Assembly: GCA_030683155.1 (NCBI GenBank)
Contig: JAUXMV010000062.1
Location: 1 to 64,000, forward strand
DNA: 64,000 bases
Origin: Bacteroidales bacterium
GTDB taxonomy: Bacteria > Bacteroidota > Bacteroidia > Bacteroidales > F082
Direction of reading: 5' to 3'
Shown: one piece after another, positions 37,621-46,900 of the stretch
How positions within the stretch are numbered: the first letter of the stretch is position 1
Layout of the letters: each line of letters starts with the position of its first letter
Position numbers and translations under genes: made by a program
The notes under the pieces: model-generated
What the model saw: the letters and a program-made list of their open reading frames with translations, nothing else
Database searches by the model: none
What the model was told of the DNA's origin: nothing

Positions 37621-38688
37621 ATGAAAATGAATACTTTTTATAGATACATAATCGCATTAAGCCTCATCCTTATTGTTGGGGCAGGAAATCTGCAGGCTGG
37701 TAACAAAGACAGGTCGGGTCAGGCTGGAGCGGCAGAGCTTCTCATCAACCCCTGGGCAAGAAGCTCAGGCTGGGGTAATGCCGGAATGTCGAACATTAAA
37801 GGTCTTGAATCAACCTGGAGCAATGTAGGCGGACTTGCATTCACGAAAAAGACCGAATTGATTTTCGCACATACAACCTGGCTAAAAGGAACCGATGTTA
37901 ATATATACTCTTTTGGGTTTTCCCAAAAAGTTAGTGAATCGGGTGCCTTGGGATTGGCTATTATGTCAATGAATTTCGGCGACATCCCAATTACTACAAC
38001 CGATAGTCCGGATGGAGGTTTGGGATCATTCTCACCCAACCTGCTTAACGTTGGTATTTCGTATGCAAAATCTTTTTCAAACAGTATTCATGGTGGTTTT
38101 GTGATGAAGATCATTTCACAAAGCATTTCCGACATGAGTGCTCAAGGTATTGCTTTGGATGCAGGCATTCAATATGTAACCGGAACAATGGAAAACATCC
38201 ATTTTGGAATTACATTGAAAAACATTGGACCTACCTTGAGATTTTCAGGTGACGGACTAAAGATGAGGATTTTTATCCCAGGTCAGGAAACCCAATTTAC
38301 ATCTGAAATGCCAGTTGAAGCTTTTGAATTACCTACCCAGCTGGTAATAGGTACAGGCTATGATTTTCTTTTTGAAAACGATTATCGCTTTACTTTGGCT
38401 GGAAACTTCACATCAAACTCATTCACCAAAGACCAGATTACACTTGGAGGCGAATTTAGTTTGAAAGATTATTTATTGCTTCGTGCCGGATACACTTATG
38501 AAGAAGGTATCTGGGATAATATCGAAACTGACATGCGTACAAACGTAAGCAAGGGATTTAGTGGCGGATTTAGTGTTCAGGTTCCTTTAAACAAGGAAAG
38601 CGGTTCCGTTTTTTCCGTTGACTACTCCTATCGCACAACAGATCATTTTAACGGGAATCATACCATCGGAGCTAGGATAAGTTTCTAA
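37621..38688 (+). CDS. PorV/PorQ family outer membrane protein
   Basis: Predicted outer-membrane beta-barrel of 355 residues with a signal peptide (cleavage LQA-G, residue 26). The mature N-terminus GQAGAAELLINPWARSSGWGNAG is the hallmark of the PorV/PorQ family (long-chain fatty-acid-transporter-like fold), followed by repeated amphipathic strands and a final GARISF. PorV is the T9SS subunit that binds the C-terminal signal of cargo and shuttles it to attachment. A copy directly after a large CTD protein suggests a cargo-specific paralogue rather than the core PorV, which is usually encoded elsewhere. It starts 31 bases after the preceding stop. Confidence 0.88.
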   Translation: MKMNTFYRYIIALSLILIVGAGNLQAGNKDRSGQAGAAELLINPWARSSGWGNAGMSNIKGLESTWSNVGGLAFTKKTELIFAHTTWLKGTDVNIYSFGFSQKVSESGALGLAIMSMNFGDIPITTTDSPDGGLGSFSPNLLNVGISYAKSFSNSIHGGFVMKIISQSISDMSAQGIALDAGIQYVTGTMENIHFGITLKNIGPTLRFSGDGLKMRIFIPGQETQFTSEMPVEAFELPTQLVIGTGYDFLFENDYRFTLAGNFTSNSFTKDQITLGGEFSLKDYLLLRAGYTYEEGIWDNIETDMRTNVSKGFSGGFSVQVPLNKESGSVFSVDYSYRTTDHFNGNHTIGARISF

Positions 38689-38713
38689 ACTCTCTGGATA
38701 TTTAAAAAATAAG

Positions 38714-38721
38714 TACCTTTG
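38714..38721 (+). promoter_or_regulatory. Candidate -7 promoter element for greA
   Basis: TACCTTTG matches TAnnTTTG. It lies 65 bases before the greA ATG and upstream of a terminator-like hairpin, so a transcript from it would carry the hairpin in its leader. Confidence 0.5.
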
Positions 38722-38727
38722 CATTTG

Positions 38728-38760
38728 AAAAAGGCCCTTACTCTGCTAAGGGTCTTTTTT
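38728..38760 (+). terminator. Terminator-like hairpin in the greA leader
   Basis: AAAAAGGCCCTTA (38728-38740), a 6-base loop and TAAGGGTCTTTTTT (38747-38760) form a stem with one G-U pair and a U-run. It could simply end the PorV-like transcript. Because a promoter element lies upstream of it, it could also attenuate greA. Confidence 0.75.
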
Positions 38761-38786
38761 ACTTCATATAATAAAACCTAATTGCT

Positions 38787-39260
38787 ATGTCGGAGACCAA
38801 ATATTTTACAGAGGAAGGGCTTCAAAGACTTAAAGACGAACTGGCCGAGCTCATCAACAGAGAACGACCAAAAATTTCTCAGATGATTGCTGAGGCGCGT
38901 GACAAAGGTGATTTGTCGGAAAATGCAGAATATGACGCTGCAAAGGAGGCGCAAGGCATGCTTGAAATGAAAATTTCACAGCTGCAGGATTTGTTGATGA
39001 GTGCAAGAGTGCTTGATGAGTCAAAAATGGACACAACAAAGGTTTTACTACTCTCAAAAGTGAAAATCAAAAATCTGAAAAATGGAGCAAGCATGAGCTA
39101 TGTTCTGGTGCCTGAAAAAGAAGCCGACCTAAAAAGTGGGAAAATCTCTGTAAACTCCCCAATAGCAAAAGGCCTTTTAGGCAAAAGCGTTGGCGAAATG
39201 GCTGAAATTAATGTTCCGGCAGGAAAAATGACTTTTGAAATAATCGAAATTTCACGTTAA
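38787..39260 (+). CDS. greA: Transcription elongation factor GreA
   Basis: Cytoplasmic factor that enters the RNA polymerase secondary channel and stimulates cleavage of backtracked RNA. The N-terminal coiled coil (about 1-75) carries the acidic tip in ARDKGDLSENAEYDAAKE, with Asp42 and Glu45 as the catalytic acidic pair. The C-terminal FKBP-like domain ends GKMTFEIIEI. The length of 157 residues is standard. A HIT-family gene follows after 12 bases, so the two form a likely operon. A terminator-like hairpin in the leader may regulate it. Confidence 0.96.
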   Translation: MSETKYFTEEGLQRLKDELAELINRERPKISQMIAEARDKGDLSENAEYDAAKEAQGMLEMKISQLQDLLMSARVLDESKMDTTKVLLLSKVKIKNLKNGASMSYVLVPEKEADLKSGKISVNSPIAKGLLGKSVGEMAEINVPAGKMTFEIIEISR

Positions 39261-39272
39261 CACCTTATTGTT

Positions 39273-39665
39273 ATGGCAAGTATTTTTTCACGGATTGTTG
39301 CAGGCGAAATTCCTTGCTACCGTATTGCAGAAAATAATGACTTCCTTGCCTTTCTGGATATAAATCCATTGGCAAAAGGACATGTTTTGGTGATTCCTAA
39401 AAAAGAAACAGACTACATCTTCAGCATTGAGGATGAAGAACTGGCCGCAATGATGGTTTTTGCAAAAAAAGTTGGTCTGGCCATAGAAAAAACAATCCCA
39501 TGTAAGCGAATTGGTGTGACAGTTATTGGTTTGGAAGTGCCACATGCACACATTCATCTTATTCCAATCAACAGCATCTTTGACATGGACTTCAGTAAGC
39601 CTAAGCTTACATTGAGCCCAGCAGAACTGGAAGAAATAAGAAGCAATATATCTGCAAATCTTTAA
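39273..39665 (+). CDS. HIT family nucleotide-binding hydrolase
   Basis: A 130-residue cytoplasmic protein of the histidine-triad superfamily (Hint/Fhit branch). The triad is His91-Ala-His93-Ile-His95 in VPHAHIHLIP, and the N-terminal FSRIVAGEIPCYRI and NPLAKGHVLVIPK segments match the family. Such proteins hydrolyse AMP-linked substrates; the specific one is unknown. It follows greA with a 12-base gap, a linkage seen in other Bacteroidota. It converges on the purF-like gene with only 24 bases between stops. Confidence 0.93.
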   Translation: MASIFSRIVAGEIPCYRIAENNDFLAFLDINPLAKGHVLVIPKKETDYIFSIEDEELAAMMVFAKKVGLAIEKTIPCKRIGVTVIGLEVPHAHIHLIPINSIFDMDFSKPKLTLSPAELEEIRSNISANL

Positions 39666-39689
39666 GCAGGTTTTTGCGCATCGATGGCT

Positions 39690-41591
39690 TTAATAAGCCC
39701 TTTCGTCGCGACCTTCAATATAGTTAATAAAGGATTTGTTCACAACTTTATTTCCACCCGGGGTTGGATAATCCCCGGTGAAGTACCAGTCACCCAGATG
39801 ATTTGGTGTTGCTTTATGCAGGTTTTCAATGGATTGATAAACAACAGTTACTTGCGATTTTATTGAAGGAGGCGTAATCATCTGAGCGATTTTTCCAGAA
39901 ATTTGTTCTGCTGTAAATGGCTTATAGATTAACTTCACATAATTGACAATTTCTTCTTTTGGAAGATGAACCTGCGCTTTCGATAATTGATAAACTTTAT
40001 TGATAATATGTTCTTGTCTTGTATCTTTCAAGAGAGCAATCGCAGCCCTGAAGGCAATAAAATCACTCAATTTTGCCATGTCAATGCCATAACAATCGGG
40101 ATATCGGATTTGTGGTGCCGATGAAGCTATTACGATATGTTTTGGCTCAAGGCGATCAAGGATGCGGACAATACTGTTTCGAAGTGTCGTGCCTCGGACA
40201 ATTGAATCGTCAATTACTACCAAAGTATCAATACCTGAGCGCACAACGCCATAGGTCACATCATAAACATGCGCAACAAGATCATCACGTTGATTGTCTT
40301 GTGTGATGAATGTTCGGAGTTTCATGTCTTTTACAGCGATATCTTCTATCCGTAGGCGTGACTCAAAAATTTCATTGAGCAGTTCTTCGGTAAGTTGATT
40401 GCCGGCTGCAATTATTCTTTCTTTCTTCACCTGAAGGCTGTGGTCATTCAACTCCTGCGCCAGTCCTCTGAATGCAGCCGATGCAGTGTTGGGAATGAAT
40501 GAAAAAACGGTGTTAGTCAAGTCATAATCAATGGTTTTCAGAACCATTGGGGCAAGGAGTTTGCCAAGCATTTTACGCTCCTGATAGATATCAGCATCGG
40601 TTCCACGCGAAAAATAAATACGTTCAAATGAACAGGAGCGTCGTGCTGTTGGTTTTTTGCACATTTCTTCACTCCATGAACCGTCCTTTTTTATAATAAG
40701 AGCATGACCCGGTTTTACTTCGTTTATCAGTTCGCGTTTTATATTGAAAGCTGTTTGAATTGGCGGCCTTTCAGATGTGGCAACTACGATTTCGTCATCA
40801 GCATAATAATAGGCCGGACGGATACCTGCCGGGTCACGCATCACAAAAGCATCTCCATGGCCAATCATCCCTGTAATTACATAACCTCCATCCCAATACT
40901 GAGAACTCTCTTCCAGTATGCTACGCACATCCAATTCTGCAGCAATCTTATGTGAAATATCACGCTTACTCATTCCAGAGACACGGTGTTTCTGATAAAT
41001 ACGCTCATTTTCCTCATCCAGAAAATGTCCTATTTTTTCTAAAACAGTGACTGTATCAGATGTTTCAACAGGATATTGACCCAATTCAACGAGTTTGTTA
41101 AACAATTCATCCACATTGGTCATGTTGAAATTTCCTGCCAAAACAAGGTTGCGTGTCATCCAATTATTATTGCGTACGAAAGGATGCAGGTTCATTACGT
41201 CGTTGAGTCCAAAAGTGCCGTAGCGCAAATGACCCATAAAAAGTTCGCCTGTAAAATTGAAATTTTGCTTGAGCCACTGCACATCATTCAATCGTGCCGG
41301 ATTTCTTTCTTTAAACTCCTGAAGCTTATCATAAACCTGATTGAAAATATCTTTGATTGGCGTGTTGGAGTTAGAGCGCAGCCGACTGATATATTTTTGC
41401 CCGGGCTCCATATCGAGTTTTATGCCCGCTATGCCAGCGCCATCCTGACCACGGTTATGCTGTTTTTGCATAAGCAGATGCAACTTCTGCAACCCATAAA
41501 ATGAGGTTCCATATTTGGCTAAGTAGTATTCCAGAGGCTTCAGCAGACGGATTAGTGCAATACCGCACTCATGTTTAATTTGGTCGCTCAT
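39690..41591 (-). CDS. purF: Amidophosphoribosyltransferase (PurF-like, long form)
   Basis: Predicted enzyme of de novo purine synthesis, making phosphoribosylamine from PRPP and glutamine. The class II glutamine amidotransferase domain comes first: HECGIALIR with Cys9, then QKQHNRGQDGAGIAG. The PRTase part has the PRPP loop VVIDDSIVRGTT and the preceding YGVVRSGIDT segment. At 633 residues it is about 130 longer than canonical PurF and has extra sequence at about 60-110 and at the C-terminus. The catalytic Cys is at position 9, so either an eight-residue leader is removed or a homologue role is possible. It is convergent with the HIT gene and divergent from the GNAT gene. Confidence 0.85.
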   Translation of the reverse strand: MSDQIKHECGIALIRLLKPLEYYLAKYGTSFYGLQKLHLLMQKQHNRGQDGAGIAGIKLDMEPGQKYISRLRSNSNTPIKDIFNQVYDKLQEFKERNPARLNDVQWLKQNFNFTGELFMGHLRYGTFGLNDVMNLHPFVRNNNWMTRNLVLAGNFNMTNVDELFNKLVELGQYPVETSDTVTVLEKIGHFLDEENERIYQKHRVSGMSKRDISHKIAAELDVRSILEESSQYWDGGYVITGMIGHGDAFVMRDPAGIRPAYYYADDEIVVATSERPPIQTAFNIKRELINEVKPGHALIIKKDGSWSEEMCKKPTARRSCSFERIYFSRGTDADIYQERKMLGKLLAPMVLKTIDYDLTNTVFSFIPNTASAAFRGLAQELNDHSLQVKKERIIAAGNQLTEELLNEIFESRLRIEDIAVKDMKLRTFITQDNQRDDLVAHVYDVTYGVVRSGIDTLVVIDDSIVRGTTLRNSIVRILDRLEPKHIVIASSAPQIRYPDCYGIDMAKLSDFIAFRAAIALLKDTRQEHIINKVYQLSKAQVHLPKEEIVNYVKLIYKPFTAEQISGKIAQMITPPSIKSQVTVVYQSIENLHKATPNHLGDWYFTGDYPTPGGNKVVNKSFINYIEGRDERAY

Positions 41592-41619
41592 TAGAAAGCT
41601 TTCGTTTCAATAAAATGAA

Positions 41620-41627
41620 TAAATTTG
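41620..41627 (+). promoter_or_regulatory. Candidate -7 element of the GNAT gene
   Basis: TAAATTTG matches TAnnTTTG and lies 35 bases before the preferred ATG at 41663. No -33 TTG is visible. It argues against the upstream ATG at 41615. Confidence 0.45.
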
Positions 41628-41642
41628 TCAGCAAGCAGTTCG

Positions 41643-41650
41643 CAAAAGTA
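41643..41650 (-). promoter_or_regulatory. Candidate -7 element of the purF-like gene
   Basis: On the minus strand TACTTTTG matches TAnnTTTG, 51 bases before the purF ATG. It faces the GNAT element at 41620-41627. No -33 TTG is visible. Confidence 0.45.
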
Positions 41651-41662
41651 AACAAAATTCTT

Positions 41663-42118
41663 ATGATTATTATCCGTAAAGCTAAATCAGAAGAGTGGCC
41701 AATTATAGCAGGTTTTCAACTACTTATGGCCGAAGAAACAGAAAACCTAAGATTGAGCCCTGAAATCCTGAGCGAAGGAATAAAAGCGGTTTTTGACAAT
41801 CCATCAAAAGGCTGCTATTATGTTGCAGAATTCAATGGTAAAATTGTTGGATCACTGCTCATTACGTATGAGTGGAGCGACTGGCGCAATAAAACAATCT
41901 ATTGGATACAATCTGTTTATGTTGACAATGATTATCGCCGGAAAGGTATTTTCAGGAAACTATATGCTCATATTCAAACAATGGCTGTATCTGAAACGGA
42001 TGTTGGAGGCATAAGACTTTACGTGGATAAAAGCAATCAAAAAGCCCAAAGAACATACCAGGAAATTGGCATGAACGGAGAACATTACCAGGTGTTTGAA
42101 TGGATGAAAAATCAATAA
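41663..42118 (+). CDS. GNAT family N-acetyltransferase
   Basis: Acetyl-CoA-dependent acetyltransferase of 151 residues, whole GNAT fold. The acetyl-CoA motif A is visible as SVYVDNDYRRKGIFRKL (about 84-100), with R92-R93-K94-G95 in the pyrophosphate loop. A later Tyr in QRTYQEIGM is in the usual general-acid position. The substrate is unknown. The frame is open back to 41615, but a -7 promoter element overlaps that region, so the ATG at 41663 (MIIIRKAKSEEW, a normal GNAT start) is preferred. Confidence 0.88.
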   Translation: MIIIRKAKSEEWPIIAGFQLLMAEETENLRLSPEILSEGIKAVFDNPSKGCYYVAEFNGKIVGSLLITYEWSDWRNKTIYWIQSVYVDNDYRRKGIFRKLYAHIQTMAVSETDVGGIRLYVDKSNQKAQRTYQEIGMNGEHYQVFEWMKNQ

Positions 42119-42159
42119 TTTCCGATCCGGACTCGTATTTAAACCTCAACGAAAAGACA

Positions 42160-42167
42160 TATTTTTG
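42160..42167 (+). promoter_or_regulatory. Candidate -7 element of the YfcC-family gene
   Basis: TATTTTTG matches TAnnTTTG and ends 19 bases before the ATG. No -33 TTG at usual spacing. Confidence 0.45.
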
Positions 42168-42186
42168 CTTATTAACAATTTGACTT

Positions 42187-43812
42187 ATGTTTAAAAAAAC
42201 CAAAGTTCCTCATACCTATGTTATTGTTTTTAGCATCATTCTTATTGCTGCTCTTTTAACTTGGATTATTCCTCCGGGAAAATATCTTGAAGTCACGCGC
42301 CTTGTTGAAGGGCAGGAAAAAACAGAACTTGTTTTTCAATATAAAAGCCAAATGCCTGATGCTGTAAGCAGTGAATTTAAGAGTTCACCGCAGACATGGC
42401 AGGTTTTTGCAGCGCTTTTCAAAGGTTTCGTGAAGCAAAGTAATATCATCATTTTTATTCTCATGATTGGCGGAGCCTTCTGGATTATGAACCAAAGCAA
42501 AGCCATTGATGTGGGCATCCTGAGCTTTTTGAAATTTACCAAAAAACTTGAACACAACCGGATAATGAAGAAACTTGGTGTTGACAACATCATTATGTTG
42601 CTTATCATGACAATGTTTAGTTTTTTTGGAGCTGTCTTTGGCATGAGTGAAGAAACAATTGCCTTTACAATCATTCTAATCCCACTCGCTATCTCAATGG
42701 GATATGATTCTATCGTTGGAGTTGGATTGGTGTATGTTTCTGCTCACCTTGGATTTGCCGGAGCCATTTTGAATCCCTTTACCATTGGAATAGCTCAGGG
42801 TTTGGCTGAAATACCGCTTTTTTCAGGAATTGAATACAGGATTTTTTGCTGGGCTGTCATCAATGCCGTTGGTTTTTACTTCATTTTGCGTTATGCTTCC
42901 AAACTGAAAAAAGATCCGACAAAATCAATCATGTATGAGGAAGATGCATACTGGCGCAGCAGAGATCAGTTACACAACGAAAAAGTTGTTTATTATACAC
43001 CCGTGATGGCTTGGTTTGTTTATGCATTTATACTCTTTGCGCTTATCATTTTCTCATACCTGCATCCTGAAACAGTAATGACGATTGGAAACAGCTCATT
43101 TAGTTTTTGGGTAATGCCTGCATCGACAATACTTTTTGCCCTTTCAGGCTACCTGAGTTTGCGTAAATCGGTTCACTTTTTCATCCTGCTGCTGCTAACC
43201 TACACCATCATTTTTCTGATCGTAGGCGTAATGGGTTACGGATGGTATGTGATGGAGATTGCCACGCTGTTCATGGCACTTGGTATCGCAAGCGGCATGG
43301 CAATCAATAAATCTGCAGATGAAATTGCAAAACTTTTTCTTGAAGGCGTAAAAGATATTCTCTCTGCGGCTGTTATTGTTGGGCTTGCCGGAGGCATCAT
43401 CGTGATCCTTGAAGATGGCGGTATTATTGACTCAATACTCTTTATACTCTCAAAAGCAATGGTCAATTTCGGCGAAGTAGCTTCTATTGGTGTGATGTAT
43501 CTTATTCAGACAATCATCAATGTAGTTATTCCTTCAGGTTCGGCAAAAGCAGCCATCACCATGCCTATTATGGCTCCTTTCAGCGACCTGATCAATGTTT
43601 CACGTCAGGCTACTGTCATGGCATTTCAGTTTGGCGATGGATTCACAAATATGATTACACCAACCTCGGGCGTGCTTATTGCTGTTTTGGGAGTGGCCCG
43701 TATTCCCTACCAAAAATGGGTGAAATGGGTTTGGCCATTGGTGCTGATGATGATAATACTCGGATTTCTTCTGTTGATTCCAACAGTTACAATGAAACTT
43801 AACGGTTTCTAA
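42187..43812 (+). CDS. YfcC family (DcuC/ArcD-like) membrane transporter
   Basis: Inner-membrane secondary carrier of 541 residues with about 12 helices. The opening VPHTYVIVFSIILIAALLTWIIPPGKY is characteristic of YfcC/ArcD-like proteins. NPFTIGIAQGLAEIPLFSG and the C-terminal IPSGSAKAAITMPIMAP and QFGDGFTNMITPTSG segments are the conserved substrate loops. Members carry basic amino acids, peptides or C4-dicarboxylates; the substrate here is uncertain. It follows the GNAT gene after 68 bases with its own promoter-like element. Confidence 0.9.
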   Translation: MFKKTKVPHTYVIVFSIILIAALLTWIIPPGKYLEVTRLVEGQEKTELVFQYKSQMPDAVSSEFKSSPQTWQVFAALFKGFVKQSNIIIFILMIGGAFWIMNQSKAIDVGILSFLKFTKKLEHNRIMKKLGVDNIIMLLIMTMFSFFGAVFGMSEETIAFTIILIPLAISMGYDSIVGVGLVYVSAHLGFAGAILNPFTIGIAQGLAEIPLFSGIEYRIFCWAVINAVGFYFILRYASKLKKDPTKSIMYEEDAYWRSRDQLHNEKVVYYTPVMAWFVYAFILFALIIFSYLHPETVMTIGNSSFSFWVMPASTILFALSGYLSLRKSVHFFILLLLTYTIIFLIVGVMGYGWYVMEIATLFMALGIASGMAINKSADEIAKLFLEGVKDILSAAVIVGLAGGIIVILEDGGIIDSILFILSKAMVNFGEVASIGVMYLIQTIINVVIPSGSAKAAITMPIMAPFSDLINVSRQATVMAFQFGDGFTNMITPTSGVLIAVLGVARIPYQKWVKWVWPLVLMMIILGFLLLIPTVTMKLNGF

Positions 43813-43863
43813 TGTCTTTGATTAAATCAATGTTCTAATGATTGCAATAAAAATTCAAGCATG

Positions 43864-43896
43864 TTGTATTTTGTGCCAATGAATTCCTTAACTTTG
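43864..43896 (+). promoter_or_regulatory. Candidate promoter of the hybrid sensor kinase
   Basis: TTG (43864-43866), a 22-base spacer and TAACTTTG (43889-43896) match the Bacteroidota pattern, 81 bases before the ATG at 43978. Confidence 0.5.
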
Positions 43897-43977
43897 GAAT
43901 AGTTAAAATTTACTATTTTACAGGTATCATCTGCCTCATTAATTTTTGAGATTATTTTAAATATTATTTATTTTTTC

Positions 43978-46900
43978 ATGAAGTATTGCATTATAAAGGC
44001 TTTTATTATTGGCGCGACAGCAGCCATACTTTTTGTATGCAATCAATTGAATGCTCAACCAAACAAATCTGTTCGCTTCGAATCTTTAACCACACAGCAA
44101 GGTTTGTCGAGAGCTTTGGTAAAGGCAATGGAAATGGACGATTTTGGCATGTTGTGGGTTGCCACAGAAAATGGCCTTAATCGTTTTGACGGATACCGTT
44201 TTGAGGTTTTCCGCAATGAAATAGATAATCCCCGTTCGCTTCCCGACAACAACATCATCTCATTACTGAATGCAGGAAAAAACGGATTGATTATGGGCGC
44301 ATATAGTGGAATTCTGGCACGATATAATTTTCTTACTGATGATTTTGAGCATTTAACCTTCCCTCTTGAATTGGCTGAAGCTTTTTCAATGTCTGAGCCT
44401 GATTTTCTTGCAATAGATTCAAATGAAGTCATTTGGATAGCCACTACAAATGGTTTGTTTGCATATCGTATTCATGATAAAAAAGCATGGCATTTTCATC
44501 CCAATAACAGCGGTCTGAAATCTCAGTACATAAAACATATTTTTATTGACAGTCGCAAAATAATGTGGCTGGCAACAGATGTCGGTCTTGCCCGTGCCGG
44601 TAATCACCTCAATCCGGATGAACTCGAAATAGTTACCATCAATAGTAATTCTTTGCCAAGTCCATATGCAAAAAGAGTTACTGAAGACCTTAAAACTCAA
44701 ATATGGGTGGGTTCAGATGGTGGCCTTAGCCTTTTCGATCGCGATGAAGGCACTTTTGTTGAACACTTCAGACATGTTGAAAATGATCCGTTAAGCCTTG
44801 CCAATAATTACATAAAGGCTATGGTAACTGACAACAACGGAAACATTTGGATTGGCCATGACATGGGTGTTTCGCTGTTTAATCCCACAGAAATGGTTTT
44901 CACTAACCATGAAGCAGGATTTGATGGTGTGCATGGATTAATAAACAATTATGTAAAATGCCTTCTTGCAGATGAAAATGACATCATTTGGATTGGTACC
45001 GATTTGGGCATAAGCTACTATAATCCATTCAAAGAACCTTTCAGTTCCATCATACAGAAACCTGGAGAAATGGGAGGATTAAAAGGCAATTTGGTTTATG
45101 GCATCTGGGAAGACAGCCCTGACAGCATCTGGCTGGCGACAAATAACGGCCTGCACCTTTGGAACAGTAGCAATGGATATCTAAAGGTTTTTAAGCATTC
45201 TCCGGATATATCAGGTACAATTAACAGCAATCTTGTTCGCTCGGTAATACGCCATAGCAGCGGCACATTATGGATTGGAACGGATATGGGACTGAACAAG
45301 ATGATTATAGAAAAAGACGGAAAAGTTAGTTTTAAAAATATCGGTGCTGGTCATACCGATGGTAAATCATTGAACAATAATTTCGTTGTTACCATAAAGG
45401 AAATATCCGATGGACAACTCTGGGTTGGCACATGGGGAGGTGGTGTGAACATTCTAAATCCAGAAACCATGACCTTCAATTATCTATCTGAAACTCCAGA
45501 TGAAAATGGTCTGCGTTTGAGAAACAATAAAATAGCCACCATATTTGAAGACAGTAAACGACAAGTTTGGCTGAGAAGCGGAGACATTTTCGATCTTAAT
45601 ACCAATAAAGTAATCCCATTTCCATTTGATGACAACATTGAAAACATCAATTTCTTTTTTGAAGATCATTTAAACCGCATCTGGATCGGAACCTCAACGA
45701 ATGGCCTGCATTATTTTGATCCTGCAAATAAAAAACTGCATCAACTGACACAACATACGCTTTTAAGGGAAGGGGTAGTTGTAAGCATGTTGCAGGATGA
45801 ACAAAATCGATACTGGATTGCCGTTGATAAACAGCTTATGCGACTCAATAGCAACCTGACTGACATTCATATTTTTGACAAATTTGACGGGCTTCAGGGT
45901 GGAGATTTCAGCAATGAAGCTGCTTTTTCTGGTTCCGATGGCAAGATGTATTTTGGAGGTAGTCCGGGGGTAAGCTTTTTTAAGCCTGAGGATATTTTTC
46001 TAAACACGAATAAAATCAGGGTTTATCTCACGGGATTAAGACTTAACAATAAGCTTCAAAAGCCAGTGGCAGGCAGTATTCTTGATACTGCAATGATAAG
46101 TAAACGAAGATTGATTTTATCCCACAACCATCGAGAGCTCGTAATTGAATTTGTTGGAATTAACTATACCAATCCACAAAAAAACCGCTATGCCTTTATG
46201 ATTGAAGGACTTCAATCTGAGTGGGTTTTTGCGGACGCTGAACAACGAAATGCAAGTTATTTCCGGCTTCCTCCAGGTAAATATGTATTCCAAGTGAAAG
46301 GTGCAAACAACAGCAATATTTGGAACGAAGAATCCACAAACCTTGAAATAGTTGTTTTACCACCATGGTATCAGCTTTGGTGGGTACGAGTGCTTTCGAT
46401 GTTGTTTCTTGGTATAGCAATTTATCTTTTTGTACTATTCAGAACAAATAAACTAAAAAAACAAAAGCTACTATTGGAACAAAAAGTGATTGCACGAACT
46501 TTTCAATTACAAAACCAAAAAGCAGAAATTGAATTAAAGAATAAGCAGTTAGAAGACGCAAGTAAAGCCAAATCAGAGTTTCTGGCCAACATGAGTCATG
46601 AAATCAGGACTCCATTGAACGGTGTTATCGGCTTCACTGATCTTGTATTAAAAACAGATCTATCTTCAACCCAGAAAGAATACCTTACAATTGTTGGTCA
46701 GTCAGCTGAGGGTCTGCTTAATATAATCAATGATATTCTTGATTTTTCCAAGATTGAAGCTGGCAAGCTTGAGCTTTTTATTGAAAAGGCCGACATCCAT
46801 GAAATTGGCAGTCAATCTGTGGATATAGTAGCTTTTCAAGCACATTCAAAAGATTTGGAAATACTGTTGAATATGCCGCTTGATCTGCCACGTTTTATCT

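Noticed and set aside
39686-39699. Hairpin GGCTT-TAAT-AAGCC at the end of the purF-like gene
   Set aside because: Only five base pairs and within coding sequence; it may occur by chance.
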